From Podospora bellae-mahoneyi (taxonomy: Eukaryota > Ascomycota > Sordariomycetes > Sordariales > Podosporaceae): 64,000 nt of DNA. This document shows positions 20,306 through 31,297 of the stretch, one piece after another (position 1 is the stretch's first letter; each line of letters begins with the position of its first letter). A program made the position numbers and the translations under genes. The stretch spans positions 1 through 64,000 of the forward strand of contig NC_085884.1 in the NCBI RefSeq assembly GCF_035222275.1. The letters run 5' to 3'. The notes under the pieces are model-generated. The model was not told the origin of the DNA. It searched no databases and saw nothing but the letters and a program-made list of their open reading frames with translations.

Positions 20306-21859
20306 TTAGGGTGAAAGACGGGCAGCATCACGAGGAAATAACACCGTCTCGCGAATGTCTTCCAAGCCCAAGAAACCCTGTACAAGACGGTTGATGCCCA
20401 CTGCAGATAAGTCAGTAGTATCCCCATGTCACAAGGATCAACACGAAACACTTACACCCGAAGCCTCCCCAAGGAGGCATGCCAATTTCGTGGGCCGTCA
20501 TGTACGGCCTCCATTCCGGCGTTTCCGGGTCAATCGGATGAGGTCGGTTGGCAAATGCGGCTGCTAGGTCTTCAGCGCTGTGGAGTAGTCGGCATCCAGT
20601 AACACATTCCTGTCCTCTGAGAATGACATCGAAAGATTGGGTTGTGTCATCCTGTTCATCAGAGGGATAGATATTGCAGGACCTCAAATGTTTCGGGAAG
20701 TGAGTGATGAAGAAAACATCGGTTGGAGGGCTGACGTGGGATTCTTCGCTGGCGAGGAATCTGCCGAGTGCTGCTTCTTCGCTCCGAGTGAAGTCTTTGT
20801 CATCGTCGGACTCGATACCTATGAAGTCTCTCAGAAGGGTTTTTGCTTCATTGAAACGGATGCGTGGGAGCTTTCCGCTCTTTCCAAGACCCAGCTTGAA
20901 AGTGCCAGCTAGGGGGTAGAGTCGTTTTGCGGTATTGGTGAGTGTAGTGTATTTTTCCTGACTCTGCAAAGAGTGTAGAAGTGATACCAATAGACTGTCA
21001 GCAAAATCGAGGATCTCTATCCAGCTATGTTGAAGATTAAATACAAGTTCCAGCATGGTGAACTGTGACCAAATCAGCACTTTTCAAACCAAGAAAAAGG
21101 GGGATTCTCTACCTCGGTGAGATGTCTGCCATCAGAAAGAGGCTCCCTCCGAAAAACTGTGTGATAGTCGTAGACGCGCTCCAGGTCGGCTGAAAGTGCC
21201 ATTCCAAGGTGTATCTCTCCTGTTGGCGCCAATCTGGCTGTCCTGCCGAAGTATGGAACTGTAAACAAGTCGTCCTCCTCTCCTGGGAATTCGTAGCCAA
21301 CAAGTGCAGGGGTTGGGACGTGGTAAAAGTCATGGAGCTTGAGGTATTCCACCGCCAGCTCATGGACCCCCGAAAAAAGCTTGAAGATTGCTGCTGTTGC
21401 AGGAACACGAGCATCCAGGAGTCTGTTGTCGAGTCTCTCTTGGATTAACTTCGTACGAGATTGGATCGAAGCTAGAACTTCCCCTGAAGCTCCATGAAGG
21501 ACATTGCTATAAGCACTTAGAGTCTTGGCGGCCGACAGGTTGTGGATATCGCAGAGCTCGATTGGAGTGATGTCAGAGCCAGTGTCATGAGCCACCGATC
21601 GAGCGGTAACCCGAACAAGTGACTCTGGCGTTAGAAAGCTGACGGTATCGAAGACACCATTGTCAAGGCCATTTTTTGATTCCACTGTGGCTTGAAGAAA
21701 ATGCCCATTGACACATCTGAACAACACCGCAACTGAATTGCAGTCATCGGATAGAACTGGGCTGTTGTGAACGCGGATATCCAAAGACTTGATGTCGGTA
21801 TCGCCGTTCGATAGGTGAGATGGGGCGGGTTGGGATGACATCTTCCTAGCATTAAGCAT
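20306..21859 (-). CDS. Stand-alone AspRS-like class II aminoacyl-tRNA synthetase paralogue
   Basis: Three exons (21,859-21,113; 21,062-20,456; 20,400-20,306) with introns of 49-55 nt give 482 aa. An N-terminal OB-fold-like part (to about residue 110) precedes a class II core. Motif 1 region is RLDNRLLDARVPATAAIF, motif 2 is FRREPLSDGRHLTEF (from residue 236), motif 3 is GGFGLGINRLVQGFLGL, and the end LFPRDAARLSP matches eukaryotic cytosolic AspRS. The flipping-loop motif, normally QSPQLYKQ with the Lys that binds the Asp side chain, reads APTGEIHLG (211-219), placing His217 at the Lys position. PPHAGGG is replaced by PPWGGFG. ATP-binding residues are kept. It should thus still adenylate, perhaps a different amino acid or a free metabolite. 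It is divergent from an Fe dioxygenase gene only 356 bp away. No DUF2156 partner domain is present. Confidence 0.85.
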
Positions 21860-22215
21860 CGTGCACCGTTGTACGGTATTAAACAAGATTACTTTCCCTT
21901 GAGATCAGGTTGGGGGGGGCGTTAATTTCAAGAGCAAATGCCATGTGTCACTAGATAATGAAGGAATTTATGGCAATAGCGACGGCCTGAACAGCTCGGT
22001 CAAGAGGTTTGGCCAAGCATGTAGAATCGGACTTGTGCATTGATGGTAGCACGAGCTGAGCAAGACAGGTAGCGCTTGGTAAGAGTTTGCGGGGATTAGT
22101 CGTTCTGCGTGGATGCAATCCTGCCTCATGGCACCCCAACGAGGTATAACACCCCAGAATGGTTGTTGATGAACGACCTTGCGTGCCTTGGGTTGTCCTC
22201 GCTTCATAATTTTCT
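21860..22215. promoter_or_regulatory. Bidirectional promoter, AspRS-like / Fe-dioxygenase pair
   Basis: A 356-bp space between two divergent ATGs, so both promoters must overlap. It contains a GGGGGGGG run near 21,912. Shared control of the two genes is likely from the spacing alone. No operator was identified. Confidence 0.45.
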
Positions 22216-23075
22216 ATGACTTTCAAAATGGCCATTGATCCACCCACTTCCTCAACCAAGACCCTCGAGCTTGAGGTTGTTAGATACGAGCAGCTCAGGA
22301 GCAATGACAACGTTGAGGTGAGGAAGCTAGCCCAGGCCTTGTCTGACCAGGGAATGCTATTCTTGGATCTCCAGAAATCCACGGCAAAGCAATTCCTGAA
22401 AGACCTGCAAACCGTGATACAGCATCAGCGAGCCTTCTTTGAACAGCCGCAGGAGGAGAAGTCCAAATATCACACGGGCATTCGATACAACGGGTGGGTA
22501 CAGGTCGAAATTCTTCTTTTCTACTCATCACTAATCCAGGCCCTTTTCTCAGATTTTACACTTCCCCCATTGGTGTCGAAAAGATCCACCTTGGTCGCAA
22601 GGAGCAAATGGCAGGGGACCGGTCTCAACTTCCCGAAGCACTTCAGCTGGTGGCAGATAAGGTCGAAAATGTCTCTTCGTTCATTGACAAGATACTCCGC
22701 GAGATTGGCATGACGTTGGCAAGCTCGATGGATGAACCATTCCCGGCCAGTTTGCAGGACGCCACCAGGCCCGGCCAAAGTCATCTAACATTGGGCATCT
22801 CAAAGGCACGTGCCGGGACACCTCTAATGGACGGCCACACCGATGACGGTTTCCTCACTCTCACGTTCTATGACGAGCCCTTTCTCGAAGTCTTGGATAG
22901 GTCTACAAATGAGTGGAAGTTGGTTGAGGTGAATTGCAACATGCCAATCCTGAATGTAGCTGCCCAGTCGGCAAAGAACTCGGGAGGTCGGCTGTACAAC
23001 CCCTGGCATAGGGTAAAGATGGGGGAGAACGAGATAAACTTGGTCATGTTTGATCTGTTTGAAGATTCGAATTAG
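22216..23075 (+). CDS. Isopenicillin-N-synthase-like Fe(II) dioxygenase
   Basis: Two exons (22,216-22,493 and 22,553-23,075) with a 59-nt GTGGGT-CAG intron give 266 aa. The fold signature of the 2OG-Fe(II) oxygenase superfamily is clear: an N-terminal LAQALSDQGMLFLDL stretch, the metal pair HTD at 188-190 (GHTDDGFLTLTF), and a distal His245 in NPWHRVKMG. The 2-oxoglutarate-binding Arg-x-Ser that normally follows about ten residues after the distal His is not seen; the segment reads EINLVMFDLF. The protein is also shorter than the usual 320-350 aa. It may have altered co-substrate use. It shares a promoter with the AspRS-like gene and converges on a diiron-oxygenase-like gene, so it probably modifies the same metabolite. 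Confidence 0.85.
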
Positions 23076-23256
23076 TAGACTGCTAAGCTTGAGATCTTTC
23101 GTTTTTTGTCGTTGGAGGGGATGACAATGGTTTAGTAGCAATACATATCATAGCTAGGTATCAAACACGAAAGCCACCTCATGTTTTTTTGCAACAAAAC
23201 TTTTACAACTATGGTTTAGGTACCCAGATACACCCACAATTTCCATCTGCTTCTTT

Positions 23257-25437
23257 TCAACCCAAGACCAACAGTCGGTCGATTTCTGCCCGTCCAAGAT
23301 CATACCCAGTGACAAACTCACGGCATCGGAGCCCATCCCTCTTCAGCTCCGCCCAACATGTCTCAAAGCCAGTGGCCTTCCGTTGGATCATTTCTGACAG
23401 AAAAAGCCTCTCCCTTCTTCCCAGCAACTCTCCATTGCCAGCCACCCATTGCTCCAAGTCAAGAAAAGCACGCGCCAGACCAAGCAGAAAGACGCTGTTG
23501 ATCATCGGGTGCTGAGCCCACCCTAAAAGGTCATGGGAAAACCTGCCAGAGTCGTTGAGGTTCTCATCTTCTGGACGGCCAATTATGTCTCCTAAACAGA
23601 TCGGCTGTGGCAAACCCCTATTCTTCATCATTTCGAGACCCAGGGCCACCAGGTCGGGGCTGTAGCCAGGCCAATGCTGCTCATCCATGCAGGCAATACC
23701 TGTGCCCACCGGCTTGTAGCCCTTTTCTGCTCGCAATATTTGCAAACAGTTGGACACCAGGGGTGTGATTGTCTGGTGAGGGGAGCTGATGATATTTTCC
23801 AGGAGTCCTGCGTGGGCAAACCAAAGTGGTAGTAGGGCGTCTATCTCAACTGCCGACTTGTGTATCTGGATTGGTGACTTTGGCTCAAAATCGTTCGTCT
23901 CACACAGCGACCAGCTTCTCGTGGCGGGGAAAGTCGGATGGCTGACCGCAGCATCATGACGCGAGGGGTCAAAGGTCTTTTCCAGGCTCTGATAGCCACC
24001 AACAAGCCCCCAATAAGCCTCGCCCATATCCTTGCCATGTGGTCCGAGGGAGTCAATCCAGTTCCGAAGCAGTTCAGTCTCGACGTGAGTGAAAGCACCA
24101 AACATCCTCCCTTTCCAGCCCAGCTCCCGCATCAAAAGGCTCTTGCTGCTGTCACCTCTGCATACCCATGGCTTGGAGTCTGCCAAGGCGTCAAGGAACT
24201 CATCCTTCCAACCGTCATCATCCTTGGGGCTCGAAGGAGGAGCAGAAAACCAAGATGACAATTTTCTCTTTCCGATCCGGGCGCGACTCGTGCAATGAAT
24301 CTTGGTGGCAATGGTGGCTTTCTTGCAGATGATGTCAACCAGCTTGTCCTCGTAATCATCCACAGTATCCCTGTCATCGAGACTCTGCCCGAGGCAATAG
24401 CCAGCCTGCACACGCCTCCACGCTGTCTGCGGATCCATGATGCCCGTGTTCTGAACAATCTCCATAAAGTGTGCAATGTTGCCAATCGCCATCGCGCAGT
24501 GACCCGAGTGCGCGTTGTCGATCGAAATGTGCAAAGCATAGTAGTAGGGCGAGATCCCAAACTCGGGCAGCTCCTTGTTGGCTTTCAAGACCCCAATGGC
24601 AGGCTGCTCGTAGTGGAGATTAAACCCCAGAATCTCGGGTAAAAACTGGTTAGGAAAGACGGAAATGAGGAGCTGTCCAATGGCATATCTCCAAATCGTC
24701 TCATCCTCCATGCCATGGCGTGGGTGTGTGAAATCGAGCGAGTCGCCGTTGGGCAGGTCCACACCCACGCTCTGGAGAAGCTCCTTGTAGAGCAATATGT
24801 GGTTCTTTTCCAGATCCCCATCACCGAGCTCTTCTGAAAAAATTTGCCAAGCATCCTTTGTCACGCCCCGAAAGGCGAAGGGGGTTGTGACCTGATGAAT
24901 CCGTGCGAGCCATGCGCCATCGGTGTAGTTCCACGGTGCGCTGTTCTTGAGAAACATGCAGGCTTCTTCGAAGCTTTTGAACAGCTCAGGTCCACCACCA
25001 AGCTCCCTTCGACGCATGTAGGCTTCGAATTCCAGACCCACATCGAGCTGGATGTCTTGGATGAATCTTTGGAGACGGGAGGCATCAAAGGTCGCAATGT
25101 TGAGAATGCTGCGAGATCGGTCCTTGTACTTGGCCATCCGGAGCCCTTGTTCGAGTAACGAAAGCAACGTTTCTCGAACTTGGGGCAGGATTTCTGGGAA
25201 CCGCTCCAGATTTTGAACTTTGTGGTAAAGATCTTTGAAGTGACGCATCCGTTGCTGCCGCTTCCTTTCTAGGCGTGGTGACTTGGGCTTTTCATCGGTC
25301 AAGATCGCTATGTGGCCTGTTGTGGAAGCATTGGACCAAGCTGGGAACGAGAGTCGTGGTTTTCGCCATGGGAACGAGATGTAAAGAAAACAGCTAAGAG
25401 GGACAATTATCAAGAGTAAAGATTCCAAGTTGAACAT
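23257..25437 (-). CDS. Membrane-anchored haem-oxygenase-like diiron protein
   Basis: An intronless gene of 726 aa. Residues 5-23 (ESLLLIIVPLSCFLYISF) form an N-terminal membrane anchor. The central part, about 180-350, matches the iron-containing redox enzyme family (Haem_oxygenas_2, the HDO fold). Candidate ligands sit in the usual helix pattern: E203 and H213 (EELGDGDLEKNH), E268 (FLPEILG), then H303, D307 and H310 (ALHISIDNAH). Fungal members of this family are poorly known; bacterial ones oxidise amino acids and fatty acids, giving N-oxides, cyclopropanols or terminal alkenes. About 370 residues follow the HDO core with no domain I can name (GWAQHPMINSVFLLGLARAF, RCREFVTGYDLGRAEID). The gene converges on the Fe dioxygenase with 181 bp between stops. 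Substrate is unknown. Confidence 0.75.
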   Translation of the reverse strand: MFNLESLLLIIVPLSCFLYISFPWRKPRLSFPAWSNASTTGHIAILTDEKPKSPRLERKRQQRMRHFKDLYHKVQNLERFPEILPQVRETLLSLLEQGLRMAKYKDRSRSILNIATFDASRLQRFIQDIQLDVGLEFEAYMRRRELGGGPELFKSFEEACMFLKNSAPWNYTDGAWLARIHQVTTPFAFRGVTKDAWQIFSEELGDGDLEKNHILLYKELLQSVGVDLPNGDSLDFTHPRHGMEDETIWRYAIGQLLISVFPNQFLPEILGFNLHYEQPAIGVLKANKELPEFGISPYYYALHISIDNAHSGHCAMAIGNIAHFMEIVQNTGIMDPQTAWRRVQAGYCLGQSLDDRDTVDDYEDKLVDIICKKATIATKIHCTSRARIGKRKLSSWFSAPPSSPKDDDGWKDEFLDALADSKPWVCRGDSSKSLLMRELGWKGRMFGAFTHVETELLRNWIDSLGPHGKDMGEAYWGLVGGYQSLEKTFDPSRHDAAVSHPTFPATRSWSLCETNDFEPKSPIQIHKSAVEIDALLPLWFAHAGLLENIISSPHQTITPLVSNCLQILRAEKGYKPVGTGIACMDEQHWPGYSPDLVALGLEMMKNRGLPQPICLGDIIGRPEDENLNDSGRFSHDLLGWAQHPMINSVFLLGLARAFLDLEQWVAGNGELLGRRERLFLSEMIQRKATGFETCWAELKRDGLRCREFVTGYDLGRAEIDRLLVLG

Positions 25438-25821
25438 GATGAAGCAATTTTCTTGTGGCTGAAAGCGACGAGGTGTGTGCTTCCATTACGGAAAAGGAGA
25501 TCGATCTCCGTGGGCATTCTATACCTAGCATTCAGGGCTTCATGAGCTCCTGTCTTTCATTCCGCGTCCCGCACTGAGTCATGTCAGCAAATGTTGTTGG
25601 AAGAGTGATGGATATGATCCTACAACGTATGGAATCATGGGTCATGGTCGGGTTCGGCAGTAAACAAGGTGCAAGTAAATGGAGACTGTTGATCCGAGAA
25701 TCCGAACCGCTAAGGTCGAGAATCCGAACTGCTAAGGTCGATGAGCTGCCATACAAAGAGATTACGAAATAGGTAGCACGGACCGTCACTACGACTCAAG
25801 ATTTCTTGGTAATCATTTCAA
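25438..25821. other. Intergenic
   Basis: A 384-bp space upstream of the diiron-protein gene and downstream of the JmjC-like gene, both on the minus strand. It includes a short direct repeat, GAGAATCCGAACYGCTAAGGTCGA, at about 25,697-25,742. No gene is seen. Confidence 0.45.
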
Positions 25822-28391
25822 TTATTGAGCCTCCCGACTGTGATCAGATCTAGCCAAAGCCTGGTCCAAACTCTCCAACAGACTGGGTACAATGTTGTCC
25901 CCGAACAAATGGGGATGTACGTCCATAAGAGACCTCAACGCTTCTAACAGTCCTAGCAGCTGTCGAGAGTGGAATGTGATGTCTTGATCGAACTTTGACG
26001 CCACCCCTGGTCCACGTCTTTGAATCCACATTGTGCTGTCCAAAAGACTACTGAGAGCAAGACTATCCCAAAATATACCCCCTTCCATGATACCCTGAAC
26101 AGGGGAATAAACGGTGTAAACTATTCTCGAAGCAGGGGGTATGATGAGTATATCATCTTCCTCTAAAATAAAAGCCCTGTGTGCATCATTTCTCTCAAGA
26201 CCCTTCAGCGCAGGGTCCGTATCAGTGTCAGAAAGAGAGGCAAAGATGCAGATTTTGAGACCCTCAAGATTACGCAACCAAACCCCACTCATGGTGGCAA
26301 AGGATGGCCCAAAGCAGACATGGGGCAGGGTGACGGCGTTGAAGTCGGTTCTGATCTCAGGAAAAGCCTCGGGGCTTCCTAGTTGTTGGCATGCACTGGC
26401 ACTCCTGCTAGTGCGTAGTCTGAGTCGCTCTATCAGACAGTCTAGTAGACGGAAACGTGGAAGCATGGTCAACAAAGGTCGATGCGAGTGGGTCATGTTT
26501 CTGAGATTGGAGGTGCCTCGATCGTGAACAGAGTTGGCAAGTTCATCCTCCAATAAACACAAAGAATCAAGCATGGCGTGCATACCAGAATCTAGAAAGG
26601 TTTCCTTGATGATCACTGGCTTTTCGAACACTTGGTGTGCTTTAGCGGCCTGGATCGCTTCGTTGGAGGTGAGATAGAGCACATCAGCATCCATGGGAGA
26701 TGCAGCACGACCGGGCAGGACCGCATTGCCTTGCGTCCACATCGAGGCCCATTTTGTGGCTGCCTTCAACGGTGGTGCCTGGTCTTGGTGGGTTTCAAGG
26801 GGATCCTCCCGGGCCTCCTTTGCAAGCATGCCGTCGATATAAGGCATAATTGTAGGGTAATATTGGCTATGAAGCGTTTCCTCCAGGCTGGCCAAGTCTT
26901 TTCCTGTGATTGGAGCCGTTCCAAGATATAGAGCTGCTGAGGTGAACAGGTCGGCTTCCAACTCGCTGGATTGTGGTGAGGTTGGGCTAGGTTCCGAATG
27001 GAGTCGAGATGGGCCTGGAAAGCTGGGGGTTGTGGGTTCTGATGTTATGGTCGAAGGTTGATGTTGCCCAAAGGAGTTCATGGCTGAGGGCGAAAGGAAC
27101 AAGGCCGAAGATTGCCAACACATGGGATCGTGCATATCGATGCTGTAGGACAAGTCTGCGCTGTTCCAGTCCCACATCGAGTCAAAGAGTGGCATCGCTT
27201 CCGAGGGCGCAGAGGACATCCCCTGGAAGTTCTCTAGCTGATTCGGTGACACGTCTAAGCTGGGCTGTGTGTCCCGAAGTTGGTCCTGTGCAGGTGCTAT
27301 CTGAGCATCTCCCGGGCCATCTTCATCGCCTGTACTCACTTCCGCAGGCGAGGTTTTTAGCGGCATGGCATGCTGGTGTCTTGGCGAAGATGGCAGGCAA
27401 GCTTCGCCCCGAGCAGCGAGGACGCCGAATCGGTCCCTTCGCAGAAGATGGGCCGCATAGTGACCGGGTCTGATGTCACGCAAGAAGACTATCGCGTTTG
27501 CGTCCACGGCGACACGGCCATCCTGACTGGCGACCCACAGCTCCTCCATTTTGCCATCAACTGTCGTTGAAGCCAATGTAACCAGATCAAAGTCGCGATG
27601 GGGCTGCAGAGGAGCCTCGTTCAACGTCTTTAACCGGCCACCAAGAAGCGCCTGTCGATGTCGCTGTAATAACACAGCATTGAGGCGCGGCAGAAATTCG
27701 TTGAAGAAGTTGGGGTAGCTTGTTGCACACGCTCGGAGCATGTTCATTTGTACCTGACTAGCACAATTCCATGCATAGTGAAACACCACGTCGGGAGACC
27801 AGAGCGCAACAATAAATGCGAGGTTTCGTAGACGGTTGTTTTCATTGTATGCCCGTTTTCGCTTCTTTTTGGTAGCCTCTTCACGCTTGTTTCTGTCTGT
27901 CAAGTGGGATAAAGCCAGCAGCTCTTTCCACTCTGGTTCTCTATTTGCCTGTGATCGATGCGAAGAAACGATCCTGGCCACAGAGCAAAACGTGGAGATG
28001 CGTGTGTCGAGGTGGTCACACTGGTCAACAAGGCCGTCGCGAATGCTTGAAAATGTCGAGATGGGCGCGTTGCTAGCCCATGCTTGATACAGCTCCTCGA
28101 GCCACGCTCGAGTCTCTTGATCAAACCCAAGGCTGGTGTCATGACCAGGCTGAAGCTCCCAACCCCTATTCAACCCCTGTCAGTGTTTTCGTGAGCACGG
28201 GCCGTGGCCGCAGCAACTGGAACTTACTCTGACGGTGGGCCGTGCACCATCCCCTTGATGGGTATGAATTTCGATGAGATTTTGCGGCGTTGCTGTAGGG
28301 CTGGGCATAAAGGCGTACGGAAAGCCCTTGGACGAAGCTGAGAGTCTGTTGAGGGTATGGGTGTAGCCCTTGGAGGAAGGAGGTCCAACAT
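25822..28391 (-). CDS. Large nuclear-type protein with a degenerate JmjC/cupin-like C-terminus
   Basis: Two exons (28,391-28,228 and 28,165-25,822) with a 62-nt GTAAGT-TAG intron give about 835 aa from the ATG at 28,391; the open frame continues upstream without another ATG, so the start is uncertain. A basic stretch, RNKREEATKKKRKR, near residue 150 is a nuclear localisation signal. A Ser/Pro/Gln-rich linker spans about residues 320-460. At about 670-780 a cupin-like segment has the JmjC layout: a Thr in SFATMSGVWL, GLKICIF, then DDILIIPPASRIVYTV and GGIFWD. Expected metal His and Asp positions are not clearly kept (RIVYTV where HAVYT is usual), so it may be inactive. I infer a chromatin or transcription factor, possibly for the neighbouring enzymes. 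Another family is possible. Confidence 0.6.
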
Positions 28392-29549
28392 CTCAAGCAG
28401 AAGAAGGGTGGGTGATAATTGTTCATGTATGCCTCGATGTACTTTTTGTCTCAAGTCCTCCACTTCGGACAATCCCTCCCTCCCTGTTATTATGGCGTCA
28501 TGATGAAGTTCTGTTGGTGTGTTCTAGCAATGGGAATCCTTCACATTGCTGTCAACAAGAAGGCAACATTGTGAGAGTACATGTCAAACAGCATAACCCA
28601 CGCTCCCATCTGACCACTAAGGAAGCAGAGGGACAAAATATGAGGTAATGAAAACTGATGTGTGTACGCCGGATACTCGGGGCCCATCATGCAGAGGCCT
28701 TGATGGAGGTACTTTCAAGGCTGAAGCCTGCCAAAATGCCAGGACAAATTGCACTATACGCTGCTGTGTAACTCATGGCACGGATGATCCGCGAAAGACA
28801 TGGGGTAGGCCCATGCATCATTGAGACGCCGAGCGTGGTGCGTGTGAAGATGCCAAGAGCTAGATGCGGTTTATTAGGTGGGTTTGGGGGCTGTGGGGCG
28901 GGCCGTCTGGGGCGCGTGGCTGCTGAACCGTTGATGTCTCTGTTTCCCTCCGCTCCGCACACCTCCAACCACTCACATCCGAGACGGACTCACATGTTCG
29001 CAGCTGGGCCTCACCAACGGCTTCAAAGTCAGCGGGCCCCGGCGTTGAAAACCCTATGGGGCTCTCGGCGCTGTCCCGTGTTTCGTGTCTTCCTTGGTTC
29101 TTTGAGCTCCGCGCCGCAACGGTGAATGAGAAATGAGGCAAACATTCCCTACAGTACACCGACTCGATCCTGCCTCGTGGCACCTGCCTCTAAGGTAGAA
29201 ACATCCGCTCTACTATGCCTCCAAGGGATATGACTAGCTCCAACGCGACTGCTGACTGGACGCTGGAACGAGATCCGGGCCCCGATTTGCCCGATGACAC
29301 ACCAAAGCTGAAAGGGGCATCGGTTTAAAATGGACCTGTTCTTTGGCGGACCTGTCGTGCTGGATGGCGAAATTGAATGAAAATGCACCTGCATCTCCTG
29401 TTCTCCAACCTGCGCTGCAACACAACCGCATCTTGCCATCAAATCGACCTCACTCCCTCACCGCCGGCTGATTGACGACAACCAGCATCTAGAGATATGC
29501 AGCCTTGAGAAGCCAGCGACCACTCACGCCCTTGCCCGCATCGCACAAC
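28392..29549. other. Intergenic, divergent promoter region
   Basis: About 1.16 kb between the divergent JmjC-like gene and the DHA2 transporter. Short frames exist on both strands but none shows family features. Upstream exons of the JmjC-like gene may lie at 28,400-28,480. Confidence 0.45.
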
Positions 29550-31297
29550 ATGGCGACCAAAACGACCACCGTGACCGAGTTGCACACCATCTCGTTCGAC
29601 CCCTCCACCACAAACTCGGGCGCGACTTCACGGAAAAGCCAGAGCCGCGATGCAACAGTCGTGGCTTCTGATTCAGAACCAGAGGCGTCTCCCATCTCGG
29701 CCAAGTCGAGGCCGGCTCTGCTGCCCAAAGGCCGCGCCATCATCGTGACCACCCAGCTTTGTGGCCTGCTGTTCTTCAGCAGCTTCTGCAATGGCATCAT
29801 CGTCATCGCTCTACCTGCCATGCACTCGGAGCTGGGTCTACAGGAGAGCCTCCTGGTTTGGCCCACCTCGAGTTACTATCTCACGGCCGGTTCCTGTTTG
29901 TTGCTGGCCGGCTCCATCGCCGATGTTGTCGGTGTGAAAAAGGTCAACCTCGTTGGCTCTTTCCTCAGTTCCATCTTTGCTCTGGCCTGCGGTCTGGCAC
30001 AAACTGAAGGTCAAATAATAGCATTCCGGGCCCTTCAGGGTATCACAAACGCCATCATTGCCCCCTCAGCGATATCCATCATCTCCAATAGCGTGACCGA
30101 GGGCCGGCCGCGGAACATGGGGTTTGCATGCCTCGGATTCAGCCAGCCGCTCGGGTTCAGTCTTGGCTTGGTGCTCACGGGGGTCATGACAGACACGGTG
30201 GGGTGGCGGCCAGCCTTCTACCTTGTAGCCGCCTGCAGCATGGTTTTGTTTACCATTGGGATATGGTCACTTCCGCAAGACATTCACTCATCCGGTAGCC
30301 AATCCGTTCTGAGGCGGCTCGGAGGTGAGATCGACTGGATCGGAGTAGGCTTGGCCAGCATGGGGCTGGCCATGTTTTCATACGTTTTAGCGTAAGCATT
30401 AACACCTGTGAAACATTCTGCGGGCCTGCATAAGCTGATTGAGTGATGCTTCTAGATCCCTGTCGGCCAACATCCAGGACATTCGTCAGGCTGTCACCAT
30501 CGTTTTGCTCGTAATTTCTGTCTTTTCTGTTCCATCCTTTGTGGGGTGGATGCACTACCAGACCAGGAAGAACCGCACAGCACTGATCCCGAACTCTCTC
30601 TGGCGAAGCGGTGTGTTTACGAGCGCCTGCGTCATGGTTATGCTGACCAACGCTTTGATCAACTGCATGGAGTTGTATAGCAGTCTATTGTAAGCCTGTT
30701 TCCGAAGCTTCAAAGTCCATGTCTAACGCGTTGTCTCCTTACCTTAGCTTCCAAACCATTCAGGGACAGTCTGCTCTGACGGCGTCCCTTCAAGTGCTTC
30801 CCTCTTTGGTAGCCGGGATTATCACCAGCATTCTCACGGGCATATTTGTCAACCGCATGCCTGTATTCTGGACCGTCCTCATCACTACAATCGTCAGCAC
30901 TGTTTCGGCCTTGTTGATGGCCCTGGTCCGTACCGACCAAGTATATTGGGAGAACGCCTTTGTTGCGCAGATCCTCTCACCCATCAGCTGTGACCTTCTC
31001 TTTACAGTTGGCCTCCTGATCATTTCGGATGTTTTCCCGAAGCACATGCAGGCTTTAGGCGGCGCAGTGTTCAACACGTGTGCTCAGCTTGGGGTCGCCA
31101 TTGGGCTAAGTGTGACGCAGGTCGTTGCCTCATCGGTCACAAACAACTCGCAATTTGACAACAAATCATCCCCCGAAGCCCTTATGGAGGGATATAGGGT
31201 AGCTTTTTGGATCATGTTTGGTTGGATGGTGTTTGTTTGTGGGGTATGCGCTGTTGGATTGAGACGAGTGGGTGCAATTGGTGTCAAGCGTGACTGA
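29550..31297 (+). CDS. MFS drug:H+ antiporter, DHA2 type (14 helices)
   Basis: Three exons (29,550-30,391; 30,456-30,689; 30,748-31,297) give 541 aa. The ATG at 29,550 follows CACAAC and is preferred to an upstream TTG in the same frame. After a polar Ser/Thr-rich N-tail of about 60 residues come hydrophobic helices. Typical MFS motifs follow: LAGSIADVVGVKKV (motif A region), FRALQGITNAIIAPSAISII, and GFSLGLVLTGVMTDTVGWRPAFY (antiporter motif C). The length and helix count fit the DHA2 family, plasma-membrane exporters of drugs and secondary metabolites. It lies between the JmjC-like gene and the IDO-like gene and is a good candidate exporter or self-resistance pump for the product of this region. 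Confidence 0.88.
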
